Below, piece after piece: positions 37,836 through 48,782 of a stretch of DNA of 64,000 nt. Position 1 is the stretch's first letter, and each line of letters opens with the position of its first letter. The notes under the pieces are model-generated. The model was given only the letters and a program-made list of their open reading frames with translations. It was not told the DNA's origin and searched no databases. The DNA is from Mangifera indica. Taxonomy: Eukaryota; Streptophyta; Magnoliopsida; Sapindales; Anacardiaceae. Both the position numbers and the translations under genes were made by a program. The stretch spans positions 14,382,668-14,446,667 of the forward strand of contig NC_058140.1 in assembly GCF_011075055.1 (NCBI RefSeq). Reading direction: 5' to 3'.

Positions 37836-38952
37836 ATGCAGAAGATTATTGAGGGCCTTTCTTTTATTTCTGTTAAAAACAGTTAACAAGTTCATAAATA
37901 ATAAAACTTTTGCCATTATGTAATGAATGTATCTTTTACAAGTAATCATAATTTTCTCTCATCAAATTCATGGGAGTAATTTCAATGAGGAAGTCATTGG
38001 ATATATCTGTTCAAATATATTGTCATCGGCCGATTATAATATTCTCTGGACTTAACACTGAGTGATATTTCAATGAACAATTTTCCTTGGTGTAGCAAAA
38101 ACCAACTTGTAAATTAAAGAATATTTTGCTTGCAAACACAATCAATTATCAGGATTGTGAATGATGAAACAGTTGATAAAGGCTAGAGACTTAAATGCTT
38201 GTTTTCCCCCTCATCTTCCCTCTAGAACTTCTTGTAAAGCATCTTACATAAAATTTGGGAATTTCTATACTGAAAAGGTTAGAGGTAAATATTTTACAAG
38301 GGGGAGACAATATGTGTTACGACACAAATTTGATACGGGAAGGGTGCGTGAACAAGTTCGTTTTTTAAGCACAATTATTAGGGTAGACTGAAGGATATGG
38401 AAGGGATTATCCATTCCTGATGTTTCTGTGGTATTGGGTTTTGAGCTAAGTTAATGCATCAATGGTGGATGAGCATGTTCTGTCTTATTTTGATAAGGGG
38501 AATAAAATTAACATGGAGCTCAAGGTGTTAAAGGATTCCCTTCAATCAGTTAAAATTAGTGGCGTCAAGGGTATGAATGGTGAAGGCGACGGAGTTTGAA
38601 ATGGAGGCATTAGATGACTTTCCTAGTAACTTATCTCTACTTCGTTATGTCTTAAAGATTGTTGGAAATTGGTAGTGAATTAAGTTATGGTGAAGGCGAC
38701 GGATTTTATGCTATGTGCGTAAAATCCAATATTAAAAAGTGTAGTTTTCACTTAGTAAAATTATATATACAAATAAATTGTAAAAATTTTTATGTATAAA
38801 TTGAGATAATAGTTTATGATTAAGTGATTTGCTTGTTAATTTTTTTTTTCTTACCTCAAAATTATCCAATCAAATACTATCACATATGATTATACATAAA
38901 AGTTTGTATAATAAATGTTAGCCAATAACATGTGTATGTATATATATACAAA

Positions 38953-39025
<73 letters not shown>

Positions 39026-40213
39026 TCCTGTCACAGACTTACAGATGGAATACATGTTAAAAACAGATAAGAAAAAGGTTTCTTACAAGATGAAGAGATA
39101 GCAAAATCAATGGAAGTCAGTCTTTAATTCCCACATCAAATTTTTGCTTTTCACAATTCTTGTTAAAGAGTTACAGTTTTAAACTTTCCATGCGAGTGTT
39201 CATCAGAAAGAGTTGACTAATATAATCATTATCCAAACAACTTAATAGGAACAAGTAACAAAATATTCTAAATTCCAGCAAGTACAAACAAGAAAGTGAA
39301 TTCTCTTTATAATTAAAAATAATAGTAAATACAGTCAGTGAGCAAAATGTTCATCCCCATCTAAAAGGCATAAAACGAATTTAAAAAAGTCATATAAATT
39401 AGGGGAAATAAGAATCTCGAATGGATGGGAACATAATTTCTTTAACGTTACAGCCAAATCCCTTATAATTTCTGTGCCCCAAATGCAATTCCTAGTCCCA
39501 TCTCTTCATCATGTTATAGTCCAAACAAACAACAGGATTACCTCTATTCTGCCTTTCATTATTGTCCGGCGTTAAACTAGAAATGTAGTTGAGTCCCCTT
39601 GAAGCCCATTTCTGCTGATGTTCCAAAGCCCAGCTAGAAGTGAGCAGGAGTTGTTGAGGTGTAGCAGTCCAAATATAAACTTGCAGCCCATATTAACTTT
39701 TAACAAATGCTGTGCGTTTTGGTTTAAGTTCCTTAAACTAAAGATGCACCATATGGGGAGAGAATGAAGCTTCTTCTGGACGCTTCAGTTAAACTGCAGA
39801 TTGAAAACAAGTTGTACTTTACCCTAACTTCGTTTCTTCTTTCTTCTACTTGTTCTCACTTCAAAGTGTCTTAGTTTTGATAAAGATCAAACGGTGTTCC
39901 AGAGTTTAGGTATGATTAGTTAAAACAGTTATGTTTCATTAGTGCTGATTTAGATGGCCAGCTTGACAACTGATTTGTTGTATAAATTCTGTGTAAAAAC
40001 CTAAATCGATGGAGGAATTTTCAATAACTAGTGTATTCTTTCATTCGATTGCTCTTTTTTCTTTTAATTTCTTGTTTGGCTACTTTAATTTTTGCTAATT
40101 CTTGGAATCTTTCATCCAGTTCCAACATTTTTATAACATAGACATTATATCCATGCTTCAAATCCTTCAGACTGGAACAAAGAATGGCAATGAAACATAC
40201 CCACTCTGTATTT
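37836..40213. other. Interval between bHLH copy 1 and the VSR exon fragment
   Basis: 37836-38155 matches the 3' flank of copy 2. 38156-39030 is specific to this copy and contains an unrecognised 76-codon open frame (38161-38391), an AT-rich inverted-repeat MITE-like segment (about 38745-38935) and a TA microsatellite. 39070 onward matches the VSR 3' UTR side of the right copy. About 550 bp (39565-40118) are absent from the right copy; which state is ancestral is not known. Confidence 0.45.
38956..39024. repeat. TA dinucleotide microsatellite
   Basis: About 68 bp of uninterrupted TA repeat. No counterpart in the right duplicate. Confidence 0.92.
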
Positions 40214-40274
40214 GCCTCTGGACAGTCAAGCTGGACTGGGCCATTATGGCTCTGATCTCAGAATCCATGTATTA
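40214..40274 (-). pseudogene. Fragment of the VSR last exon with an internal micro-inversion
   Basis: This is the duplicated copy of the VSR last exon (intact at 57931-58029). The acceptor AG is kept, but the first codon TCA has become TAA. 22 bases (40214-40235), encoding the heart of the cytosolic tail (MPLDSQAG), are present on the opposite strand from the intact exon. About 60 bases holding the stop codon side are missing. With no upstream exons it cannot make a receptor. Confidence 0.85.
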
Positions 40275-40731
40275 CTGCAAAGGCAAAAGAGAATGAGATA
40301 AAGAAAGATCAAATACCCAATAGCGTGAAAATGATGCCTTACAACTTTTCTTTTTCCCATAAGAAATAAAACCGTAATTTGAATATCTATCAAAATGGCT
40401 GGCTTGAATAACAAATGAAGATGAATGACCATAGGACAAATGCATGCATACCACAAAGCTATCTCTTCAGATGTTTACCCAAAGTATTATACATACATAC
40501 ATGCATACATACATATATGTATATATATGGAGTGATAACTCTAGGGCACGTTTATTTTGCATGGATTCACCAGGCATCCTACTACAATAATGGATTAATG
40601 GGTAAAATATTAATGTTAGGAGCCTTCTATACCCTTTAAGTAGTTTTGAAATTCATAAATCCTTGAATTTGTTAGTGACCTCCTCTAATGGAAAGTTTTT
40701 GACAATGTGAGTTGCCTATTTGGGTAACATT

Positions 40732-40774
40732 TCAAGTGCAGTACCAACTTTACCAGTGACTTAAAACTACATCA
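40732..40774. other. Duplication junction with templated filler
   Basis: VSR-intron sequence ending ACATTTCAAG passes into a 30-base copy of ZFPL1 exon 8 (40732-40761, matching 32024-32053 with one mismatch). It then passes through TGACTTAAAA and a short filler into ZFPL1 intron 7 at 40775. Microhomologies TCAAG and TGACT sit at the two switches. Confidence 0.8.
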
Positions 40775-42771
40775 GACTTAAAAGTTAAGCTGATTAGGCT
40801 GAGCCATTATAGGTCCCCTCCTCATAAGTTTCTCAGAGCACTGCTGCCTTTCTGGTCAAGTGCATTGCCAACTTTACCAGTGACTGTTCCTCCACGTAAA
40901 GATGCATCGACTGCGGATGATGTCTCGAAAGGTCGTTTGCAGCATCAAAGACCCTCAAGGATAGATCCACGGAAAATCCTTCTCTTAATAGCAATCATGT
41001 AATGTCTGCCTTCGTATTCTGCATTGTATGTGTGCTTGTGATGTTTGTGTATCTACATTTTCATGCGTATCTGCTGAAGCTTGTGTGTGTTTTGCCATCT
41101 ATATGTTCTTTTGTCCTGGATCTGTTACTACAATAAAAAGTGGAAAAAAGCATCAGAAGGAAAGAAAGGGATGAAAGTTGTTGGGTCTGCACAGGATGAT
41201 GGGTCATTTTTTTCAACTATTTGTTCCTCTGAAGTTAAAGGAGTTGCTAAAATACCGAAGTCCAATTTTTTGGCCTCATTTTGTCCCCTAAATTCTGTCA
41301 ATCCAAGGGTTGTATTGGGCATTTTAGGATGACCCTGAAAGTTAATACATTAGTTCTTTGAACAATAATGCCATAGGCGATGTAGAAATATCTGGTTATT
41401 TATTGACCCATCAAGCGAATTGGGATTTTTCATTGGAGAAATATATCACGAAAATATTATTTTCCTTAATTCCGTCTCTGTTATTATGAATAGGCAAGGA
41501 AGCACGGAAAGGCACAGTATAGTGCGTTCCCGAGTTTCCGAAACATTTCAGTTTTCGAATCAGCCCGAAACCGGTACGAAACGTTTCGGGCCGTTTCGGT
41601 TATTTTGCAAAAATATGAAACGCATTTCTTGACATATCCCCAAGCATAGGAAACGTCCCAAAGCAATATGTTTCTTCCTCATTCCCAATTTCATTCAATT
41701 TCCAGTAACCTAACATCTCTCCATCCCAAGCATATGTCTCGGCTCCTCACAGTCTCCGACTCCGACTCTAGCGCGACATCTTAACTCCTCACTGTCTCTG
41801 GCGGCTCAACGTCTCAGGCGAATCTGTTACGTTATTCTTTAATCTTCATATTCTTCTGCAATCTTCATATTTGTCTTCAATATTCAATTTGAAAATTAAA
41901 CTGTAAAGATATGAATCAGTCTTTGGTAAAAAGAGTTTCTCAAGTAATTATTAAAGGAACATGTGATGCATCTTGTTGTCAGAATTTTGAAGATCAAAAG
42001 AAGGTTAGAAGAACAAGAGAAAAACCCACAGAAAAGTTTGAAATATGCAGAGGGAAAAAAATAAGAAAATAGTGGACAGTAAAATATTCATTCAGAAATT
42101 AGTGCTGTCTGGTTTAAATTTTATTTATGTTAGTGTTGGATTGTAAATAGTTCCTAGAAGAATTGGAAAAAGTGTCCCATTGTTGTGTTATTTATTTTTT
42201 TCAAATGCAGAGTATTGTATTTTCTTATAAAAATTTGGTATTTATAAATAATCCCAACATTTTTAATATTTATACATTTTTTCACGTTTCTGTTTCTTAT
42301 ATTTTTTAAAAATGCGTTTCAACGTTTCCGTTTCTCCGTTTTTACATTTCGACGTTTCCGTTTCGGTGCTACTTAGTGAATAGGGCATGCATGGCTACAA
42401 TGGGGATTCTATATTACAGAGTTGCGCAACGGGCTTTAGGGGAAGGGCTGCCTGATGATGAGAAGCAGTGATTATACTTTAAGGTTGCAGTGGATTATGC
42501 AAAGACCATCTACTGATGGTGCTGTTGTTTTCCTTTGCTCGGCTCCCTTATGTTTAACCCGTGACTGGTTTTGACTGAAACACAAATTATAAGTGAGATT
42601 TTTTTATTTTATTTGAATGCAGATGAGACTGAATGTTACATAGCCTTTCCCGGATCCGTCTTCTCTTTGTCCCTTTGTTATCTGTTTTGGAGTGAAATGG
42701 TTGAATCAGGTTTAAGGCAAAATGTTTTGTTACTTGTTTTGTAATTATCTCTATTTAGTTGATAAACTCGC
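40775..42771 (+). pseudogene. ZFPL1 3'-end pseudogene (exons 8 and 9 only), split by a hAT insertion
   Basis: Copied exon 8 (40813-40998) has lost one base in CCCTCC(G)TCATAAG, shifting the frame. Copied exon 9 (42384-42471) still reads to TGA. Exons 1-7 and any promoter are absent. A hAT-type element sits at the very end of the copied intron, next to the exon 9 acceptor. Not expected to make protein. Confidence 0.9.
41495..42376. mobile_element. Non-autonomous hAT-type element (882 bp)
   Basis: Flanked by identical 8-bp copies TGAATAGG at 41487-41494 and 42377-42384, the hallmark of hAT insertion. Ends are imperfectly inverted: CAAGGAAGCAC at the left, CTAAGTAGCAC (reverse complement) at the right. 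Repeated GTTTCG/CGAAAC-type words fill both subterminal regions, as expected for transposase-binding sites. No transposase frame. The empty site is preserved in the original ZFPL1 intron 8 (near 32660). Confidence 0.82.
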
Positions 42772-42784
42772 ATATTCGAAATTG

Positions 42785-45040
42785 GCGTAGAATGTAGATT
42801 ATTAGTAACAAATTAGTGCTTTACTGCTGTGTTTCTTATGCATTTTCTTGGATTTCCTGATTGACAAGACATACTTAAGTAACTAAGTTAACACTACTTT
42901 CTATAGACTTCATCTCCTAAAGAATGCATGTTGATTTTGCGTAATTTAAAGCAAATAATTTCACAGGACTCTATAATTCAATTCGGTTTATGTAATAAGA
43001 AAGATAATTATCAATTGTTTAATGCAGAAAGTAAAGTTGACCAAGAAGCAATACCCAAATATAAATGGACGTAGATTAATACTATCTTAGTTATTATGAG
43101 TAAAAGGTATATTACTCATGTCTTAAAGAGCAGGCGTTCTCTATCCTTACTTTGACCGTTCACTGTTATCTCTTCTATGAATTGATCAGTCAATATGTTG
43201 TGAAAGTACAATCCTAAAGCTCTTAGTCTGTGTGACAAGCCTTAACATATTAATATACTTAACATATTAATATATCGACTTACTAGACTTGCTAATTGGT
43301 TTCTGACCACGACCTACTGTAAGGGAGCCAACTGATCCAGCCTATTATTATGTCTAAACAGTCATTTGTCGCGTCTGCAACCACAAAGCTTCGTTGATCT
43401 CATGGAAATCTCTTTATTTTCACTATCAACATCAAGCATGTCAATTCCTAATGTACTATTACCCCAAAAGTATACAATTAACACTCATAACATGCAGATC
43501 AGAGTTCTGAACTTCACGTCTCAATCAAATATCCATTTATTCAAGCACGTCACCATGCACATAATATATATATATGTTCATACATAAGAAAATCATTTGA
43601 TAACAAGCATTAACCATCATCTAATTGTCACTCTGATCATAAACCGACAACAATGATCATAATTTGAAAGTGAGAATTCCTTTTCCATCACTGAAACACG
43701 AGAACCAAAAGTACGGATACTTGCTTGAATTCCAAGCATCCAATTTGATTTAGATCTCCAATCATGATCTCTACTCTCTAACGAATTAAATTCACAAAAA
43801 TGTAATAAGAAATAGTTTTCAATTAATATTTTGTATATGAAAAATAGGTCAACATGTAGAATCATACCTCTTTTTATAGCATTTTAATAAGATGATCATT
43901 CAAATGAACATTTACTTAATCGAAACAATTATTTGACACTTAATTCACTTATAATATAATATATTATTTTATTCGTAATGGGTGTTTACCCTCCACCCTA
44001 CTGTGGTGTTAACTTCACATACTCAACCTCCAAAAATGTTTATTTTATTTAATTACCTTTTATTTTTATAAATATTTTATTCAAATTTTGTTATAATTTG
44101 ATATGTTATTGATTTGTATAAAGAAGTCATCCTCTTAATTTATAATTATTTTTAATGCGTTTATATTCTTTATAGTTGTGTTTATTAACTAATGAATTTA
44201 TCATTATTAATGTAACAAAAATTTCATATTTAGAGACTTAAATAATTTATAATATGAATAATTTCTCAATAATAAGTAAAAATAATTTATAACAATTAAA
44301 AAAATTAAAGTTAATATTGAGCTAGTGTGGTCAACAGCTCTAACTGAACTCCCACATTAATATAATAGTAATTTTATATATATATTTATTTATTTATTTA
44401 TTTATTTACATTGATAATATTTTTTTTTTCTTGTTCTTATCCTTCCATGTGAAATTGGAGTTTCTTTTTGATAGTATTAATCAATTTTTTCATTTACCAT
44501 TTCATTTATTCCATTTATATTCACTTCGTTTGTGCTTCATAAACACATGCTGAATAAATATTATATACATATACGAGTCTTTTAAAATTAAAATCAAAGG
44601 GTATGATTTACCCAATTGAATAAAGGATAATGGAGTTTAAGAATTAAAAAAAAAAAAGGTGTAGACGTTTGCAAATGGTTTTCAACTTCTCATACAAAAA
44701 AACAGAGTTTTCTTCATATCTTAATACTTAGAAGCCATGCTTGACTTTGCTGTGGATAACTGGGGGAGAAGAGAATCTATTTCGACCTCTCCTAGAATTA
44801 TTTTGACAGGCCAGATGCTGAAAGCTTTCCATTTTTGTCTAAATTTATTTATTTAAAAATTACAATACTGTAATATGGTACTAATACCCATGAAATAAAT
44901 TTTAATCAATAAAGTAGAGACTTCAATTTTCCTCCTCCACCCTCTCAACTGCGACAAAAGAGTTTGTTACAATTACCCATTGATACAATCTTCGAGGTCA
45001 GAGATTTCATTTAATAGATAATTTTGATACAAAGAGACTA
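42785..45040. other. Right-copy-specific insertion, unidentified
   Basis: About 2.2 kb with no counterpart in the left duplicate between the ZFPL1 3' end and the sequence matching 33110. It is AT-rich with short unrecognised frames only (43366-43587 and 43617-43865). Ends and target duplication were not resolved. Confidence 0.5.
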
Positions 45041-46137
45041 TTTAGGTTTCTACAGAAATTTCAAATCACTAAAGACGAAAAACTTGAGATATATAAGTAT
45101 ATAACATCACTCTACTGATAAAATATTTTCGATCTAATTCTAACTGTTTAATATTTTTATTAAGTAATTTCTCAATAATGTAGAGGATAGCCATGCTTCT
45201 ATAAATATATATATATATTTGACTTAATAAGCTAATTATGACATGTTTAGTCTAAAAGGATAATAATAATAAAAATAATAACAAAAAAGGAATTAATTTA
45301 GCAAAATTTATTTTCAACTTTGAATCGAAAGACAACAACTCATATTAAATAAACAATAAGGTTTTTAATTATGAAATATAAATAATTTCCACGTGAAACA
45401 CCATTCTTTTCATTCAATATAGGCAGGCCTTATAAACAGAAAAATTATTAGTTGTTTCATTAAAATCGTACGAATTAACTTAAAAAAAAAAAAAGAATAG
45501 TCTTGCTCAACAACCCATATAAAATAAACAATAAGATTTTTATGAAATATAAATAATTTCCATGTGAAACACCATTCTTTTCATACAACGCAAGCAGGCC
45601 TTATGAACAAAAATATTATTGGTTGATTCATTAAAAATCCTCTATAAATTAACTTTAGAAAGAAAATAAAAATACAAGAAAAATCAGCACTTTTTATATA
45701 TTTATAATTGATCAAGAATAATACCAGTAAGTGTCCCGTAATAAAAGACGACCATGGAAGGAATTAATCAAGTTTCTATGATTAATTAAATCCACAGAAA
45801 ATAGTATAATTAATTAAATCCAACATTCGTTTAGCATTGGTTATCATGAGGTGAAACTGACAACAGTTGGTCTTTGAGACGTAGCATGTGGGCACAGAGA
45901 GTTTAACGAACATGCTCCATAATTTGAGTCTGCAGTATAATCAGGACGTACATTATAACATTAATTGGATTGGATCCTGGTGATTAGACAGAAGAAATTT
46001 TTTGATCTGTTTTAGTTAAGAAATTAATTATATGTCTGTTCAGAGCATATTTAGATGCTACGATATTAACGAGGCAATGAAGCTTACCACGGCTTCCTTG
46101 ATTGAAAAATCCATCTTGAACTATGTAATATAATTAA

Positions 46138-47119
46138 GGTCAAATTCCACCCAAGGTTTAGTATAAGTCCTAATTCACTCAAGATAATTTTTTAAAATTC
46201 AAATATTTATCTATTTATTAGTTTTAATTATTACAATTAAGAATAAAATTATTATTTAGTTAAAAATATTAAAATAAAATTTTATTACATTTTCTCTTAT
46301 ATTTAAAAACTAATAGATTTCCTTTTACTCAAGTTTAAAAAGTAATTATTTAATCTCTAGGGTTTCTCTTTCACTTTCTTTCTTCGGCAAGCTTTCTCCG
46401 ACGACAACTGGCCTTCTTCCTCTACCATGGATGACCATCAATACTAGTTACAACTTTTTCTGCCGTAGATGACCACCAAGATTGATTGAAATGGTCAAAT
46501 TTTTAGGTACAAAGCTTCTTGAAACAACGACAAATCGCTACAAAGATTACTGCGAAATGTCAATCTTCAACATCTTTGGTCTTCGTGAAACTCATATTAG
46601 TATTTCTTGAAGAAGAAGGACGTTAAGGATCGACATTTTGCATTGATCTTCATCACTATTTGTCACCGTTTTAGAAAGCTTCGTGTAAGAAAATCCAGTC
46701 ATTTTGGTCGATTTTTTATGGTTTTGCATCAGAAAACCGCCAAAGAGGGAGGGGAAATACTGTCAAAGAGGAATGTCAAAAAGAAAGGTCATAGGAAAGA
46801 TGGAATAAAGTTGTTTGGGTGTAAGTTCAATGTTTCAAAGTTTGAGGGGTGGTTGTTCATTCTAAAATATAAAACCTTAAAAATCATATATGATGGGGAT
46901 GAAAAATTAATTTTTTAAAATTAAGTTAATGGAGAAATGATTAATTTTTAAAACTAAGAGGAAAAAAAGAAATATTTTTTTTGTTTAAATAAAAATATTT
47001 AAATAATAATTTTACCCTTCACTTAATAGCTAAAATTAATGGATGAGTAAATATTTAAATTATTAAAAATTATGAGTTTAGGTTTATGGTAAACCTTGGG
47101 CGAGAAAGGTCTTTTGGCC
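46138..47119. mobile_element. Mutator-type MITE (982 bp)
   Basis: Identical 9-bp copies TATAATTAA flank it at 46129-46137 and 47120-47128. The ends are inverted: left GGTCAAATTCCACCCAAGG; right, reverse-complemented, GGCCAAAAGACCTTTCTCGC then CCAAGG. The same terminal words mark the element at 11542-12188. The 103-codon open frame at 46607-46918 lies inside, has no recognisable domain and is probably fortuitous. Confidence 0.78.
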
Positions 47120-47128
47120 TATAATTAA

Positions 47129-48191
47129 TTAAATGATAAAAAATTAGACAGGGCTAAACGTAATAATAATAATATATATTGCTGGGTAAGCCTCAGATGA
47201 GATTGACTTATTTTTCCTGTGTAAGATGCTGGCGTGAAAGTATTTAGTATCGTACATCAATCAATGAGCCTTTGGTGTAAAAACATCAACAGATGTGAAA
47301 TATAAATAAAAGGCATATAATTAGTTTTTTCGTGATTCAGTAGTAACGGTTAATACTAACGTTTACGATATTGTTAAGAATAGATTATTAAGTGTCCATA
47401 GCTATTTTCCATATGATCCTTTTTTTTTTATTATTCGCTGCCCCGAATTTATAATAATGACTGGTAGGGTTACATAATTTTTAGGATAATGCATGAATTA
47501 ATAGTGTGATGCATATTACAATTGTTCTTATTTGATAGGAGTATCACTACAATTCAATTATAATTATTGATTTTAAAAAGAACGATTTTTTGGACAATAG
47601 AAAATACTCACATAATGTCCAGTTATTGTTGTAAAAATGGTCAATGTTTCTTGTTTTGAGACTTCTAAAAGAGAAGATATCTTTTTTGAGACTCGGCTCT
47701 ACGAATCACAAGGCGGGATGATGCTTGTTTGCTATCTGCTAGTTGCAGTCTAAAGTCATATCTGCGAGTTAATTTCAAGGAAGAGTTTTGATTCTAGAAT
47801 AATTACCTTCTGTTTTGATAGTATGAAAGGTATTATAGAAACTTTTCACCTCTTTTGTATAGATAGACACCATGTGGTCGACCATGATTATATCTTTTAT
47901 TTGTGACTAGATGCTTGACACATGCCTTAGTGTTATTATAAACGGTTTGGATTATTTTTCACTTTTCCTGAAATTCTTTTAAGAGAATCGTCAAGTTCAT
48001 ACATAAATCATATTTTCCTTAAGCATTCTTAAAATGACCCTATCCTTTTGGTTCATCTCTTTCGGTCAAAAGTATCTTTCTAACTTTGTGCATTCTTCGT
48101 CCACCTTTATCAAGGTAAATTTTTTTTTTTAATCTTTTTGATGTGTTGTTTGTATAAGATCTTGTAGAGAGGGCTTTCCTTAGGGTATTGC
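47129..48191. other. Unidentified insertion DNA left of the TRIM
   Basis: Belongs to the right-copy-specific block. A CACTAC motif at about 47546 could be a CACTA transposon end, but no matching right end was found. No gene recognised. Confidence 0.3.
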
Positions 48192-48440
48192 TGTAACACC
48201 CCAGGTCTAATAACCAGGCCCACTGTTAAGATATTGTCCACTTTGGACACACAGTCCATCATGGTTTTGCTATTGGGCTTTGCAACCCAAAACGCGTCTT
48301 AACAGTTAAGGAGCTCACAGGCTATTTAACCAATCCAATTCTCCCACCACTAACCAATGTGGGATCCATAGATAGAGCACACACAGACCCAGCATCTCTC
48401 CCGTGCTTTGTCGATGTGGGATTCCCCTAAGGGTATCATA
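48192..48440 (-). repeat. TRIM 3' LTR (249 bp)
   Basis: Left LTR on the map, which is the 3' LTR given the minus-strand orientation set by the primer-binding site. Starts TGTAACACCCCAGG on the plus strand and ends GGGTATCATA. Confidence 0.9.
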
Positions 48441-48528
48441 TACATCCCCCCTTACGGGACTCAGCGTCCTCGCTGAGGTTTGCCCCACCATCGTTCAAGA
48501 GGACACGCGGAGTTGCTCTGATACCATT

Positions 48529-48777
48529 TGTAACACTCCAGGTCTAATAACCCGGCCCATTGTTAAGATATTGTCCACTTTGGACACACAGTCCATCATG
48601 GTTTTGCTATTGGGCTTTGCAACCCAAAACGCTTCTTAACAGTTAAGGAGCTCACATACTATTTAACCAATCCAATTCTCACACCACTAACCAATGTGGG
48701 ATCCATAGATAGAGCACACACAGACCCAACATCTCTCCCGTGCTTTGTCGATGTGGGATTCGCCTAAGGGTATCACA
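48529..48777 (-). repeat. TRIM 5' LTR (249 bp)
   Basis: Right LTR on the map. Starts TGTAACACTCCAGG on the plus strand and ends GGGTATCACA. It lies next to the primer-binding site. Confidence 0.9.
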
Positions 48778-48782
48778 ATTGC

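Larger units (their letters stand above)
31942..40735 (+). repeat. Left copy of a tandem segmental duplication
   Basis: From ZFPL1 intron 7 (GACTTAAAAG at 31942) to the fragment of the VSR last intron at about 40735. It contains the ZFPL1 3' end, the first bHLH gene and a broken VSR last exon. Collinear matches to the right copy: 31942-33060 with 40775-42770; 33110-33352 with 45050-45320; 34022-34320 with 45320-45625; 34325-34790 with 51270-51775; 34845-37835 with 52960-56257; 37836-38155 with 56258-56578; 39070-40735 with 57380-58515. Boundaries were read by eye. Confidence 0.88.
48192..48777 (-). mobile_element. Complete TRIM retrotransposon (586 bp)
   Basis: Two 249-bp LTRs (48192-48440 and 48529-48777) flank only 88 bp of internal DNA. 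On the minus strand a primer-binding site TGGTATCAGAGC (48515-48526), complementary to initiator methionine tRNA, lies two bases after the 5' LTR. A purine run (48441-48455) precedes the 3' LTR. The target duplication ATTGC is present at 48187-48191 and 48778-48782. By eye the LTRs differ at about 10 of 249 positions, so it is not brand new. No protein is encoded; it must be moved by another element's enzymes. Confidence 0.93.

Noticed and set aside
38161..38391. 76-codon open frame after bHLH copy 1
   Set aside because: No recognisable family and absent from the right duplicate; probably chance within inserted DNA.
46607..46918. 103-codon open frame
   Set aside because: Lies wholly inside the 982-bp Mutator-type MITE and has no recognisable domain.
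48403..48639. 78-codon open frame
   Set aside because: Spans TRIM LTR and internal DNA; non-coding element.
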